Origin: Selaginella tamariscina
Lineage: Eukaryota; Streptophyta; Lycopodiopsida; Selaginellales; Selaginellaceae
Assembly: GCA_003024785.1 (NCBI GenBank)
Contig: PUQB01000052.1
Location: 495,729-559,728, forward strand
Direction: 5' to 3'
DNA: 64,000 nucleotides
The translations under genes and the position numbers were made by a program. Under the pieces are notes generated by a model, which was not told the origin of the DNA, did no database searches, and saw nothing but the letters and a program-made list of their open reading frames with translations. This document shows, piece by piece, positions 1 through 15,650 of this stretch; positions within the stretch are counted from its first letter, which is position 1, and every line of letters starts with the position of its first letter.

Positions 1-366
1 AGGTTTTTCATGTTCTTCCAATTAGACCTCCTGTGGTTCCTGCAAATTCTTCTAGGTATGTCTTTTCGTTTATTAATATAATTTCTAGTGTGCACGCACG
101 AGTGTGCGTATGTACGTGTGTGTGTGTGCGGGCGTGCGAGAGAGGTGTGCAAACACAAATCATTATGTGTTCTGCATATATAATATATATATATATATAT
201 ATTATATAGACACACACAACACTTGTGTACAGTTTACAGGCTTAGAGTTACACTCTGTGCTTCACACACTGAAGCACATATCAAGGCGTTATATGAAGCT
301 CTTTTACCATGGATAAGTCGTAGAAAAGCAGGTAATACGGGTGTGTTGGTTGCATCTAAGTTGTAA
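1..366 (+). CDS. BIOF: 3' end of 8-amino-7-oxononanoate (KAPA) synthase gene, partial
   Basis: Two terminal exons are readable. Exon 1-55 ends at an AG|GTATGT donor and encodes HVLPIRPPVVPANSSR. Exon 240-366 follows a TTTACAG acceptor, continues in phase as LRVTLCASHTEAHIKALYEA and ends at TAA 364-366. The stretch IRPP-VP-NS-RLRVTL-A-HT is the C-terminal signature of plant BIOF, the PLP enzyme that condenses pimeloyl-CoA with alanine in biotin synthesis. The last residues are V-A-S-K-L, a canonical type-1 peroxisomal targeting signal, which agrees with the known peroxisomal location of plant KAPA synthase. Everything 5' lies outside the window. A related alpha-oxoamine synthase is possible but less likely given the motif. 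Confidence 0.8.
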
Positions 367-1916
367 CCAGTTATCTTTAATTTTATTTTTCTTAAGTTAT
401 ATAAAAACTTTGAATAATTATTATTGATGTGTATGGTATGATTATAAAATGATCTTTTACTATATAATAAACTTATATGCTCTGTGTTGCTCTCTCTCTC
501 TCCATGTGTATGTGTTGTGTGTTGAGCTGTGCTTGTAGGGATACATAAACTAATTTAAGCTTTTATTAATAATTATTACTATAGTGTATAGAATATTGGT
601 CGTTTATACACCATCAAAGTTACTATGTATGTACACACCAATATAAAATACACACGCACCTCAAACACGTCACACACAACACATGTTTACAGGGCACGTA
701 CCACACATATATCTAATTAATATATTATATATATAAAAGACAAAATTATTTTAAATATATATATATTTTTTTATGAATTACACTCGTACATAATTTTTAA
801 TATATAGTTGCGTTAGTATTTAAATAGATTGTATTTCAAAAATGGTATATAAGAATATACTAATATTTAATGTTAAGTTTTATAAATTAAAAAATATATA
901 GATTAAGTAATTATAGACAATTAACATAAGCTGATTGATTAAAGACAATGTATTGTATTATATACAAATAGTGATGTTTCTAGAAAATTTGATATTATAT
1001 TATTGAAGGCTTTTTAATAATAGATAATCTTCAATTTTATTTTTTTAAATTTCTTATTTTAATTATTTATTATATACATGAGAAATTATTATTAAAAATA
1101 TTTATAATTCTCTTTTATTAGTAAATTAACTATAAAAATAATAAACTACTATATTTTTATATATTCTATTGATTATTATAATGTTTTATTTTTATTATGA
1201 GTGTGTAATGTTTTATTATGTGTATTATTACGCGTGCGTGTGTGCATGTATGTGTGTGATGTGTGTGTGCATATATGTGTGTTGTGTAAATGCTTTATTT
1301 TATGTGTTTATACGTGCATGTATATGTGTGTAGGTGTTTTATTGGTCTGTTTGTGTTTGTGTGTTTGAATATGTGTGTGTGTGTGTGTGTCTGTGTGTGT
1401 GTGTGTGTTGTTGTACATTATAAGTGTTAAATGTCAAAACTTGTCATAATAAAAATAAAATATTTTTAAAAATAATTATATTATATTGTGATATATATGT
1501 TTAATAAGTTATATTTAATAATAAATTAATTATAAGTTTTTATTAATTTTTTAAAAATGTTTTTTAATTTTAAAATTTATGAAGTTTTAAAATAAAAATA
1601 TAAAACTTTTACGGATACATATATATATATAATATGAAAAATTTAGGCGTATAAATGTAATTTTCCCTATATTAAATATATATACAATTTTTCAAGAAGT
1701 TAATATTATACGTATTAGTAGGAGCACGTTACAAAGTATATACTTAAAAAAAATAATTCCAATAAATATATGAAATATGAATCAAAAAAATTAAAATTAT
1801 AGCATAGTTATCGGAAGTATTTAAATTACATTTTATATATCTAAATTTAATTGTAAAACTATAATATTTATGAAATTCTCATGTTGTCCATTCATATGTT
1901 AATAGAGGTGTATATA

Positions 1917-1961
<45 letters not shown>

Positions 1962-2562
1962 TTGTTATTATTATAAATATATAAGACTCTTGAAGAATAA
2001 ATATGTAAATTTGAGTAATATATGATTTATTCCATTTGAATTGTTATAAATTATATATTTATGTGTGTGCATGTCTATGTACATCATTCTAATTTCCAAC
2101 ACAACTAATATAAATAAAATAATAATAGTAATTTATAAATAAAGTGATTGATGTGCGGATTTGCATTATAATTAAACACTATTAAAAATATTATATGAAG
2201 TTTTTTCTTAAATAAATTTATTTAAATTAATTATGTTTTAGATTTTTTATTTTTATTTAGAATTTTGTTTTCAGTTGTTTTATTTACAATGGTATTTAAA
2301 ATAATATTAAAATAAATTATTTATGTTTTGAGCTGTTATATTCTATATTGTTAAGTTTTCTAAGTGTTGATTTAAGAGTAAATAATACAGGTGCTCAATA
2401 ATAAAATAAAATGTAAATATTACGATAACTAAAATATTATTAATTAATAAATGATAAATATTTAATATTATTAAAATAATTTTATTATGTTATGTTTGTC
2501 ATAATGATTTCTATCAATTTTTTTCTTTAATTAAGATAATATTGTAAATCATGTACTTAATT

Positions 2563-2594
<32 letters not shown>

Positions 2595-2986
2595 ATATAT
2601 ACATACACATATACCCAATATCTGTGTATATTTCCATTGCATACATATTCAAAGGATGCACCAGAAAACAAGCGTTTAGGGAGAGAGGGAGAAAGAGAGT
2701 TTTAAGTACCAATTTATTCAAACCATATGAAGTACGTAAAAACAATGTATATAAAGTATATCAAGGAGTAGAAAGATTATCTAACATCTCATCAAACACC
2801 ATTTCCAAAGTTTGCCACCTGGAACATACATACTATTAATGTGCATGTACGTGTGTTGTGTGTGAGATAGTACGCATATTTGCAACTGAGGATAAAGAGT
2901 AAAGTATGTATATATGTCTGAACATAGACTCTCTCTCACACGCACGGAGGGGGAGGGCGAATACAGGTGTGTATGTATAGAGTACC
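367..2986. other. AT-rich intergenic DNA with microsatellites
   Basis: I see no credible gene here. The stretch is mostly A+T with (TG)n tracts around 1230-1415, an (AT)n tract around 1910-1957 and a (CT)n(CA)n tract at about 2563-2592. It separates two convergent genes, the KAPA synthase end (+) and the receptor kinase (-), so both 3' UTRs should lie in it. Confidence 0.6.
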
Positions 2987-5973
<2,987 letters not shown>

Positions 5974-7217
5974 TCTATGTATTCTAACTACAACCCATCT
6001 TCTATACTAAAACTTCTTAAGAGACCATCAAACTTCAAGGAGACCAATTTCTTCCTACAAAAAATACACAGAGTAGTAAGTTTTATGAATCCTATATAAA
6101 GCCAAACTTATAACAATCTGTTATGCATGTCTATGTACGTATATGTATATATATCCATCATATATATAGGACCATACATTATATATTATATTATATATGG
6201 TTAGTGGTATCCAGAGAATCTGAAAACTTTGTTACCCAGAAATTCTACATAAAAACCATGCATTGCATAGGTATATATGTATGTAACATAAAACCCATCT
6301 TGTATCTATCGAAATCGGAAAAATCCAATACCTGTGGTATTTTTCTAAGATTAACCCGGGATTAAGGCGCTAATACCACATTTCCATGGGGATTACGAAT
6401 CTACAGTGCTCAGGGTCCCAGATTGTGGGGCAAACACTGATTGTATATACATTGAAAGAGAGAGATCTACAAACCTCTGAGGATTTTGAGGAGCTCCTGT
6501 TGCATTTAGCCGCTCGAAGAAGCTTGAATCGATCCACGCCCTAGGGCACGCACGTACTCGCGCACCCCCTTAAGGGGGATGAATGAATGCTGCTGTCTCA
6601 TTCACGTGAGATATCCACCGTTGATCGCTCGACGCCTTATTTTCCGGAAAGTAGCAGGGTTCGTTGTCGGGAAATCTCCGCCACCGCTTTTTACCCGGCG
6701 GGTCCGTACACGCTACCGCGGTTTGCCAGCTAGCTTCTCGCGGAGGAAAGGGAATATTCACCTCTTTTAAATTTTAATTGCACACCTACTATATATACGT
6801 GCTATGTATTTGCGTGCGCGCATGTGCATGTGTTGACCATTATCTGAGTATATAAGACACCGTATATCTAGCTATCGTATATACTTATATATACATGCAT
6901 GTGTCGTACGTATACTGACAATACCGTTTCATGTGAGGAATATGCTAATTCAATCATTATCTTTATATAAGAAGCTTTCCATTTGGCAGTTTCTGGGGCT
7001 ATCATGTTCTAAAGACTATGATAGCACATGTAGGGCATTTAGCATGTGATGTCACACGTCATACTTATAAAAATAATAAGAAATCAAAATCTCATGTAAA
7101 TCTTATAGCAGGATCTTTAGCTTATCAAAGTTGTAGTAGTACCATTTGTGATCTATGATGTAATGTGATTACATAATCAGAAATATAATGATAATTTAAA
7201 TTATAAAACGTATTCCG
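5974..7217. other. Intergenic region, kinase upstream DNA
   Basis: This holds the upstream region of the minus-strand receptor kinase and then the upstream region of the plus-strand PPR gene. Around 6400-6760 the base composition is closer to coding DNA than in the flanks. Apart from a small PPR-like reading frame (listed separately) I see no gene. TA-rich repeats lie at 6125-6200 and 6780-6900. Confidence 0.4.
6386..6544 (+). pseudogene. Possible N-terminal remnant of a PPR protein
   Basis: A 52-codon frame from ATG 6386 ends DFEELLLHLAARRSLNRSTP and stops at TAG 6542-6544. With a one- or two-base shift the same DNA reads on as IHALGHA. The pattern DF-LL--A--RSL---IHA resembles the N-terminal helix that precedes the first repeat in PLS-class PPR proteins. 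It lies about 670 bp before the larger PPR gene, which has its own equivalent N-terminus, so it would be a second, truncated family member. The evidence is one short motif only. Confidence 0.3.
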
Positions 7218-9075
7218 TTGTCTGCTACAAAATGCGGACGGATGACTTCATGGGAGAGCGTCCGACAAGGCATTGCCTCGGCAGTGAGATCGTGCGGTGG
7301 AGATCTCTCCCAGGTGAAGCGTATCCACGCCACTATACCACGCATCCACGTGGAGCAAGATCCGTTTCTCGCAAACCACCTGATCGAGGCATACGGGAAA
7401 TCAGGAAGCTTAGAACTGGCACTCGGGGTGTTGAACGGGTTACGCACACCCAATCTCTTTACTTGGAATGCCCTCGTGTCAGCGTACGCCCGAATGGGCA
7501 TCCGGATGAAGCCAAGTATATACTCGAGAAAATGCCCCGGTTGCACGTCCGACCTTGCTCGGTCGTTATACAGGCGCTCGGTAAGGAACGTCTGGAGGAA
7601 GCCAGGGAGGTGTTTGACACCATGCCGTACCCGGACAGAGTCTCCTGGAACGTGCTGATCGCTGCATATGCCCAGAACGGGCATCTGCAGGAAGCGAGAT
7701 CCTTGTTTGAGGCAATGGAAGGGAGGGATGTCGTCACCTGGACGACCCTGATGAGAGGACACGCCATCCGTGGCGAGTCCCGGGAAGCGAGGCACATCTT
7801 CTCGAGGATGCCGGCGACAAACGATGTCTCGTGGAACACACTCATCGTCGTGTTTGCCGAGAGGGCGAACTCGAGGAAAGCAGTCTGTTGTTCACTAGGA
7901 TGCCGGACCCGACGCGGTAACGTGCACCGCGATGGTGAATGCATACTCCCAGAACGGACGTATCAAGGAGGCGAGGGCGCTGTTCGAGGTGCTCCCACAC
8001 CGCGACACCGTCTCCTGGACCAGCATGCTGCAGGCCTACGCCTCGCATGGAGACTCTGAGGTGAAGGCGACCTTCGACAGGATGCCGAACCGCGACGCGG
8101 TGTCATGGACAACACTGTTGGGTGCGTACTCGCAAGCCGGACGGACCGAGAAAGGCAAGGACCGTCTTCGAGAGGACGCCGAACTGGGACCTCGTAACGG
8201 AGAACTCGATGCTCGCTGCGTATGCCCACAACGGCCACGTGAGGACGCCGTGCTGCTCTTCCGGAGCCTCCACGAATGCGACCTCGTCTCGTGGACGTCG
8301 CTCATTGCGGGGCACGCACAGAATGGCTACTGTGTATGCGATCCACCTCTTCCACCAGATGCTCCTCGAAGGCATAAGTCCCGATGGGATCCTCTTCGTG
8401 AGCATACTTACTGCATGCAGTCACGTCGGTTAGCCTCCCAGTTGTTCGGCAGCATGGTTTCGGACCACTACATAAACCCCATACCCGAACACTACTCGTG
8501 CATGATCGACATCTTAGGTCGGACAGGGAAGCTCAAGGATGCAGAGGAGCTCGCAGACGATGCCGTATCTGCCTAATGACCTCGTTTTGGGCTCCCTCCT
8601 TGCAGCGTGCAAGAACCAACGGGACGTGAGCGCGGTACGTGTTGCAACCCGTTCCGACTGCTGGACGCACGCTCTACTGACGAGCTTGAAACAGACAGAC
8701 GGGATAAGCAGCATAAGGTGACGGAGAGCTTTACAAATTTTCTGCCGACGATGGTGATGTTGAAATGAGATGGAGATTACCATGACAATGGAGAGGATTA
8801 ACAGTCTACTTAAGGAAGAAGGATACTTGTCAGTTACATACGAGAAAGAGAAGCTGCTGTCCGAGCATAGTGAGAAGCTCGCACTTGCCTTGGGCGTAGT
8901 TAGAACTCGTCCGGGGACTCCGTTGAGGATTATTAAGAACTTGAGAGTGTGTTCTGATTGTCATTCTTTTATTAAGATGGTTTCTAGGGTACTTGGGAGA
9001 CATATTGCTGTGAGGGATGCTAGCGGGTTTCATTATTTTAGAGAGGGTAAATGTTCTTGCAAAGACTATTGGTAA
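7218..9075 (+). CDS. PLS-class PPR protein with C-terminal DYW domain (many frame breaks)
   Basis: Starting at ATG 7218, the DNA encodes an N-terminal VKRIHATIPR segment and then about ten PPR repeats with the usual wording (DPFLANHLIEAYGKSGSLEL, PDRVSWNVLIAAYAQNGHLQ, RDVVTWTTLM, DLVSWTSLIAGHAQNG). It ends in a DYW domain with LSEHSEKLA (the HxE of the cytidine-deaminase fold), RVCSDCHSF (CxxC), HYFREGKCSCKDYW and the stop after DYW. Such proteins bind organellar RNA and edit C to U in plastids or mitochondria. The frame changes at least seven times in 1.9 kb. The E/E+ region between NQRDVSAV and the DYW domain is about 40 codons where roughly 90 is usual. The deaminase residues survive, so the enzyme part is not obviously dead, but the whole may be a pseudogene. 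Confidence 0.85.
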
Positions 9076-12000
9076 ATAGATACATTTGAGTGAACTGTCA
9101 GATGAGAATCCAACGGCTGTAATAAAATATACCTTAATTTAAGAAATAATAATAATAAAGCAAAATTAGTAATTGTTTTGTTTATATGCTATTTTGTACT
9201 ATTTTTTTATAATTAAAATTTTAAACAAAATTCAATGCTAAAAATGCTATTCAAATCATTACATGTTATTCTTAGAAAATACTTCATCATTGATAGTAGT
9301 TTTTTATAATTACGATATGTTCTTAACATATACTACATCTACGTCCTTTAATAGTATATTATTATGATATTTTAATTTTCGTTATATTAAAAAATAAAAT
9401 TTAAATCATAAAATTATTATATATTCTTAATATATACTTAGTAGAATATGACTAGGATATTTTATTTAAATGTAAAATTTATTAATAAAAAAACTATAAA
9501 ATGCTTGATCGTAAGTAATTTCACGTTGGAATTTTTAAGTAATGCTTAATGCTAAAATAAAATTTAAATTATTCAATTATGATATATCCTTAAAGATATT
9601 TTAACTATATTTAAGTAAATATATTTTTAATTAAAGTTAAATATCTTTTGCTATTTATTAAGTGCACATACACATGTATATTTGTTTCGGATGTGCTTGA
9701 CTCTTTTACGCACGTATATGTTGTGTAAATAAACTGTCATAATGCAAATTTTTTCAATAATTTTAATTTTTTTAAAAAAAGAAAACTAATTACATTTTAC
9801 AAAGAACAACAAATTAAACATAAATTTTATTTTAAAAATCCTTAAACATATTTACACTTATTTTTAATTACAAGTATGTTTTTTTTTAAAATTTTAAATG
9901 ATAATATTAATTCTTGACTTTTACTTTTATACATCATAAAGAATTAAAAGTACAATAATATTATTTTAAAGTTCTTTTTCAAAGTAAAAAAAATAAAAAA
10001 GAGAAATTTTATTAAGTGATAAGTGATAAAAATAAAATGATTTAAAATCTTTAAAGAAAATATATTAAAATATTTAAAAAGTACTTTTTGATTTATAAAC
10101 TTTGATGATAAAGAACATATTTTTATAATTCTTTTTAAAATAATAATGAATAAAATAATAAAATAAAAAGTAATAATAAATAAATAAAAATTCTATAGAT
10201 AGAATATATTTCTTTTTATTTAAAAGTGACAATTGTTAAAAATATAGTTAAAAAGACTTGAACTAATAACTACTTATATAAGAACATATTAATTTTAATA
10301 GTCTATTTACTTTTAAAATATAATAACTATAATAAACAAGATATTTATGATAACTTAGAAATATTAATTATATCAATTACACATCATAAATATAAAATGT
10401 TGTACATATTTATATTTGTCTTAATATAAATTACTTAATCAATAATATATATGTCAATTACGTAAATGAGAAATGAATTAAGGTCTATTTAATTAATTTT
10501 AAAACATTTAAAATAAAATTGAATTATAATAATTCTAAATTCTAAAATGATAAAATCATATAAACATTTTGATTAACATTGATAAAGTATGTACAACACA
10601 CACACACACACACACGTGTATGTGTGTGTATGTGTATTACATACTTTACCAATGTTATTTATATATTATAAATTGAAATGTTTCGAGAGAGTTTTTTAAT
10701 ATTATAATGGATAATTTAGTAAAATACTAAATATAAAATAACAAGAAACAAATTATTTTTCAAACTAATAAGTTTAAATACATTAATACGATGCATATTT
10801 TAAAGAAGACAATACATAATATTAAAAAATTCTTTACCTAAATCGATTTTTTTAATGTGTAAAAAAGACATTAAATTAATATATTACAAATTTTTAACAA
10901 GGTGAGGGAAGTAATTTATTATGGTAATTTATTTTATTTTAAAGCAATTTTATTTTAAGAAGATTATCTTAATGACATAATTAAATTTAAAAAGTGGGTT
11001 ATACAAAATTATATTATTATTAAATGAAATAATATTATTATAATTTATATGTACATCTATACACCTCAAACATATTATTGTAATAAAATTCTTATAATTT
11101 ATATTTTAAAATCTTTGATATTTGTCAATCTTTTTAAAAATAATATTTTAATTAATTTTTTTATGTATTAAAGAATATTATATTAAGACTATACCTTATA
11201 AATATCTATATTGAGACTACATCATAATTAATCCAAATAATATAGTAACAATTGGCTAATTTTTATTAATTTTTTTTAATTACTAAATTTATTTAACCAT
11301 GTTAAAAAAGAAAACTTGTCGACTACAATTTTTATAAAAAATTATTGATTTTTTAAAGATTTTTACTTATGATTGTTATGTACAACTTTTTAAATAGAAT
11401 CTATAAATGTACATTATTTATTTTAATTGTGAATTTATAAATTATAATTCTAATTAATGATTCAATTAATAAGAATATTCTTTATAAATTTTGCCTAATA
11501 TAAGGGTAATTATTTTATAAGTATTATAAGTGAAGTATTCTCATCACTATATATATTGTTTTTTTAAAATACATATAACAATTTTATTAATAAAAATGTT
11601 ATATGTTCTTTAAATGATAAATGTTTTTAAATAAAAATAATAAAGAATTAGATTTTATTAAAGAATTCATAATATTCATGTTTCCGATGTGGAAAGACAG
11701 AATAAAGGTATATATGAATTAATAATAAAAAATCAAAAGTAAATACATATTTTAATGATAATTTAATTTAAAACTCTTTTATGTATGTTTATAAATAAAA
11801 AAGAACATGTTAATTAGAATTAAAAATACAATAAAATATATTATATATAAAATACACATAATTAAACTTTTATACAAGCTATTTGTTGTGAGGGATAATA
11901 ACAAGCGTATTATATATATATACTTATATTACAAAAAGTGAATTTTGCCCAACGTATAAAAACTATATTATAAATAATTAAAAATATATCTAAAAGTAGA

Positions 12001-12700
12001 ATATAAAAGATTACATTGTAAATTAAACATTTTAAAAACAACATTATTATTTTTATATATACACAATATACATTTTTTTTTTTATTTGCTTATAATAATA
12101 GAAACTTATTTAAATCTAAATTTAGTGGAGATTATCATTTAACAAATCTATTAATCACCACATATTTTTAAATAAATAACTTCCTTTATCACTCTTTAAA
12201 ATATAATTAATATGTTCTTAAAAGTTGATTATTAAATTAACTATAATTTTAATGTTTAATTCCACATTTTTTTATTTATAACTTGAATTATATATATGAT
12301 ATATACTGTATAATTTTATTTTAGTTAAATTTAAGGTTAATTTAACTTCTTTATTACTTAATACACAATAATTAAAACTATAATAAAAAACTTATACAGT
12401 TATACGTCCGTTGTTCGCCCAGGTAATACATGTTTACGTATGCATTCAGAATTCGTTTTCGAGACATATTAAAACACCTGTGTTCATTGCCAACACACAC
12501 ATGTGCTGATGCGTGCGTGGTTACGTGTATTCACCAGGTAAAGTGATATATCATCATACACAATATACATATTATATCATTATTCTGAATATGGAAACGC
12601 TTGATAGGAAGTTGGGAAACAAATAATTAAATATACACTGACATTTCAATCATGTACATACTATATAAATTAATTATTTTAATTATATGAAATTATACCT
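9076..12700. other. AT-rich intergenic DNA
   Basis: I see no gene here. It is very A+T-rich and without long frames on either strand. An imperfect inverted repeat around a (CA)n core is listed separately. Confidence 0.6.
10561..10690. repeat. Imperfect inverted repeat around a (CA)n/(TG)n core
   Basis: The segment AACATTGATAAAGTATGTAC at about 10575 is matched in inverse by TACATACTTTACCAATGTTA at about 10637, with (CA)n/(TG)n in the loop. Outer parts (AAACATTTTGATT against AATTGAAATGTTT) also pair imperfectly. It could be a small MITE-like element or simply a hairpin grown from a microsatellite. Confidence 0.45.
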
Positions 12701-12818
12701 TAGACTTTGATCTTAGACGGCAACATTAAGAGGTTGACAACAAACGCTGTCAACATCCACTGGACACGCTCGTCAATTAGAATATTCTTTCGGAATCCAC
12801 CGGCAAATGCCGGTCATG

Positions 12819-12825
12819 CACGTGG
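12819..12825 (+). promoter_or_regulatory. G-box / ABRE-like CACGTGG element
   Basis: CACGTGG lies about 235 bp before the start codon of the type-B response regulator, in a locally GC-richer stretch (12715-12990) that looks like promoter plus 5' UTR. A second ACGTG core follows at about 12829. G-box cores bind bZIP and bHLH factors in plants. Function is inferred from motif and position only. Confidence 0.35.
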
Positions 12826-13057
12826 GATACGTGCCACAATTGTAGCCCGTCTTTAGATCCTTAAAGCACAACCGTCTGATAACCATCCGACGGCTGAGGA
12901 GCCTCTCTCAACAAGCGGTCTAGATTGCACCCCATTTTTTCTATGCTGCTTTGTTCCTTGCGGCTATGGCTGAACTCATGGAATTCTCTACTGGAAAATC
13001 TATATATTAATCTTGGGGATTAACAGGTTTTTTATAAGTAATTAAGGAATAGTAACA

Positions 13058-15284
13058 ATGAAGAAGCCAGATATTGAGGATTTTCAAGATTATGGGTCTC
13101 TACATGAAGCCTTCCCAATAGGAATGCGTGTTTTAGTGGTGGATGATGATCCTTGTGTCTTATGATCCTTAAAAGAATGCTTCTACAATGCAAATATCAA
13201 GGTAAGTCTACCACACACACACACACACACGTACACACGCACGCACTTATATGTCTGTGTGTAGTTACGGCGTGTAGCAGAGCGATAGAGGCGTTACAGC
13301 TGCTACGGGAGAGGAAATCCAAGTTTGACCTCAATTAGCGATGTTTATATGCCGGATATTGATGGGTTTAAGTTGCTGGAGCTTATTGGGTTAGAGATGG
13401 ATCTTCCTGTTATAAGTAAGTCTAGTTAACTGTTTAGCTAGGTTTAACTAATATATACTGTTTTAAGTTTATATGCATTTGTGTATATGTATGTATGTGT
13501 GTGTGTGTGTGTGTGTGCTGTATGCACATAATGTGTATGACATATACAGTTTGTTTTAGGCCTTCTCTGTGCCGTCCATCCATCTCTCTCTCTCTCTATC
13601 TCTCACACGCACACACACACACACACACAAACTAATATACATCTTCTCTATCCATTTCTGTATAAAATTCCATACGTTTATGTGTGTTACGTGCGTTACG
13701 CATTCTTAAGATGTCTTGTAGTTTTATTAATTTACTGTATCTATAAAAACAACACTGTATCAAGAACAATGTGGTATTACATGTCAACTTTGTGTGTGTG
13801 TGTGTGTGTGTGTGTGTGAGCTCTTCTACCTCTAGATAAGCTTTTAGCATTCTCTCTCTGCACAACACACGCTCACGTCCGCTGGTGTAACTCTGTCTGT
13901 GTGAAAAATCGCATTTTATACAGTTTTATGTTCTTCTTTGCATTCTTCTTGTCCATATATATTCATATGTGTGTGTGTATGTCTCTACACACACACATAC
14001 ATATGCATGTGTTTTGTTTGTATATGTATATTATTGTTCTTTGCATACTCCTCGTGTATGTGTTTATATATATATACGTGTGTGTGTGGCTGTATTCACA
14101 TAATGTGTATGACATATACAGTCTTGCTTTAGGCCTTCTCTGTTCACACACATACGTCTTCTCTATCGATCTTCTATATTAAAATTCCATACGTTTATGT
14201 GTGTTTGTGCTTTTACGCATTATTAAGATGGTCTTGTAGTTTTACTGATTTACACTATAATTATATCCATCACAACACTATGTATATGTGATATACATGT
14301 AATATAAATACTATATATTTTAAGTGAAAGTATATCACCCAGACACATCTCATGTAAAGCCCCACTATGTGTCTGTTCATATTTCAATGTTATACACACT
14401 TACACTGTGTATAAGTAAAAGGATGTTCACACACATGTATACTATGCAAAACCCGGTATGTGCATATGTGTATGTTGCAATGCATATACACACCTTGTTA
14501 TATCTGCTAACTACTACATACACATGCTGCAGTGATGTCTGCAAACGGGGAGACAAGCGTGGTAATGAAGGGGATAACACACGGAGCATGCGACTACCTC
14601 TTAAAACCAGTCAGAATCGAGGAACTCCGCAACATATGGCAACACGTGGTACGGAAGCGTAGCATGAGGGAGATTGTGAAGGAGGAGTCGTCAGGCGAGT
14701 ACGACGAGTGTGAGAGGTTCCCGGAATATTCTTCAAAGAAGAGGAAGGAGAAGTTTGATAGCTCCTCGGATGAACAGATTGATGACATCTCCGGTCTTAA
14801 GAAGCCCAGGGTTGTGTGGACTGGGGATCTCCATCGCCTCTTTGTTAAGGCTGTCAATCAGCTCGGTGTTGAAAGTACGTATATGTATGTGGGTGTATGC
14901 ATTTCTCTATGTAATTATGCCTGTATGTACACATACACACGTTCTCTCTCACATCTTTTCTTATGCAAAAACGCTATATATGTTATTACTTTTGTAATTT
15001 ATGTATATATAATGTATGTATGTTTGCAATTCAGTACAGTGTACGTAACTAATATATATCTATATCTACATGTGTATCTATCTATATAGTCACACACACA
15101 CACACACGCTCTATCATACCCCGCTCAGTAGCTTTACATGTGTCAGCGTCTCCTGTAAGTAACTTAATGACTTGTTCACTCTCTCTCTCTTAGAGCATAT
15201 TATCATTATTGTTGCTATTTTCGTTTGTTTATCTTTATCTAAAGTATGTTTAATCTCATTTGTATGTACACATACACATGTACA

Positions 15285-15366
<82 letters not shown>

Positions 15367-15617
15367 TATATGTTTTGAGTAGTTATTAACGTGTATTCTC
15401 TTTTAAAAACGCATATTTCACACACACACACACACACGCACACACACAGCTAGATGCCCCGCTCAGTAGCTTTATGTTAACGTCTCCTGTAAGTAACTTA
15501 ATGACTTGTTCACTCTCTCTCTTAGAGCATATTATCATTATTGTTGCTTATTTTCGTTTGTTTATCTTTATCTAAAGTATGTTTAATCTCATTTGTATGT
15601 ACACATACACATGTACA

Positions 15618-15650
<33 letters not shown>

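Noticed and set aside
12819-12825. Claim that the response regulator is ABA-controlled
   Set aside because: A single CACGTGG motif is too little to infer hormone regulation; kept only as a low-confidence motif.
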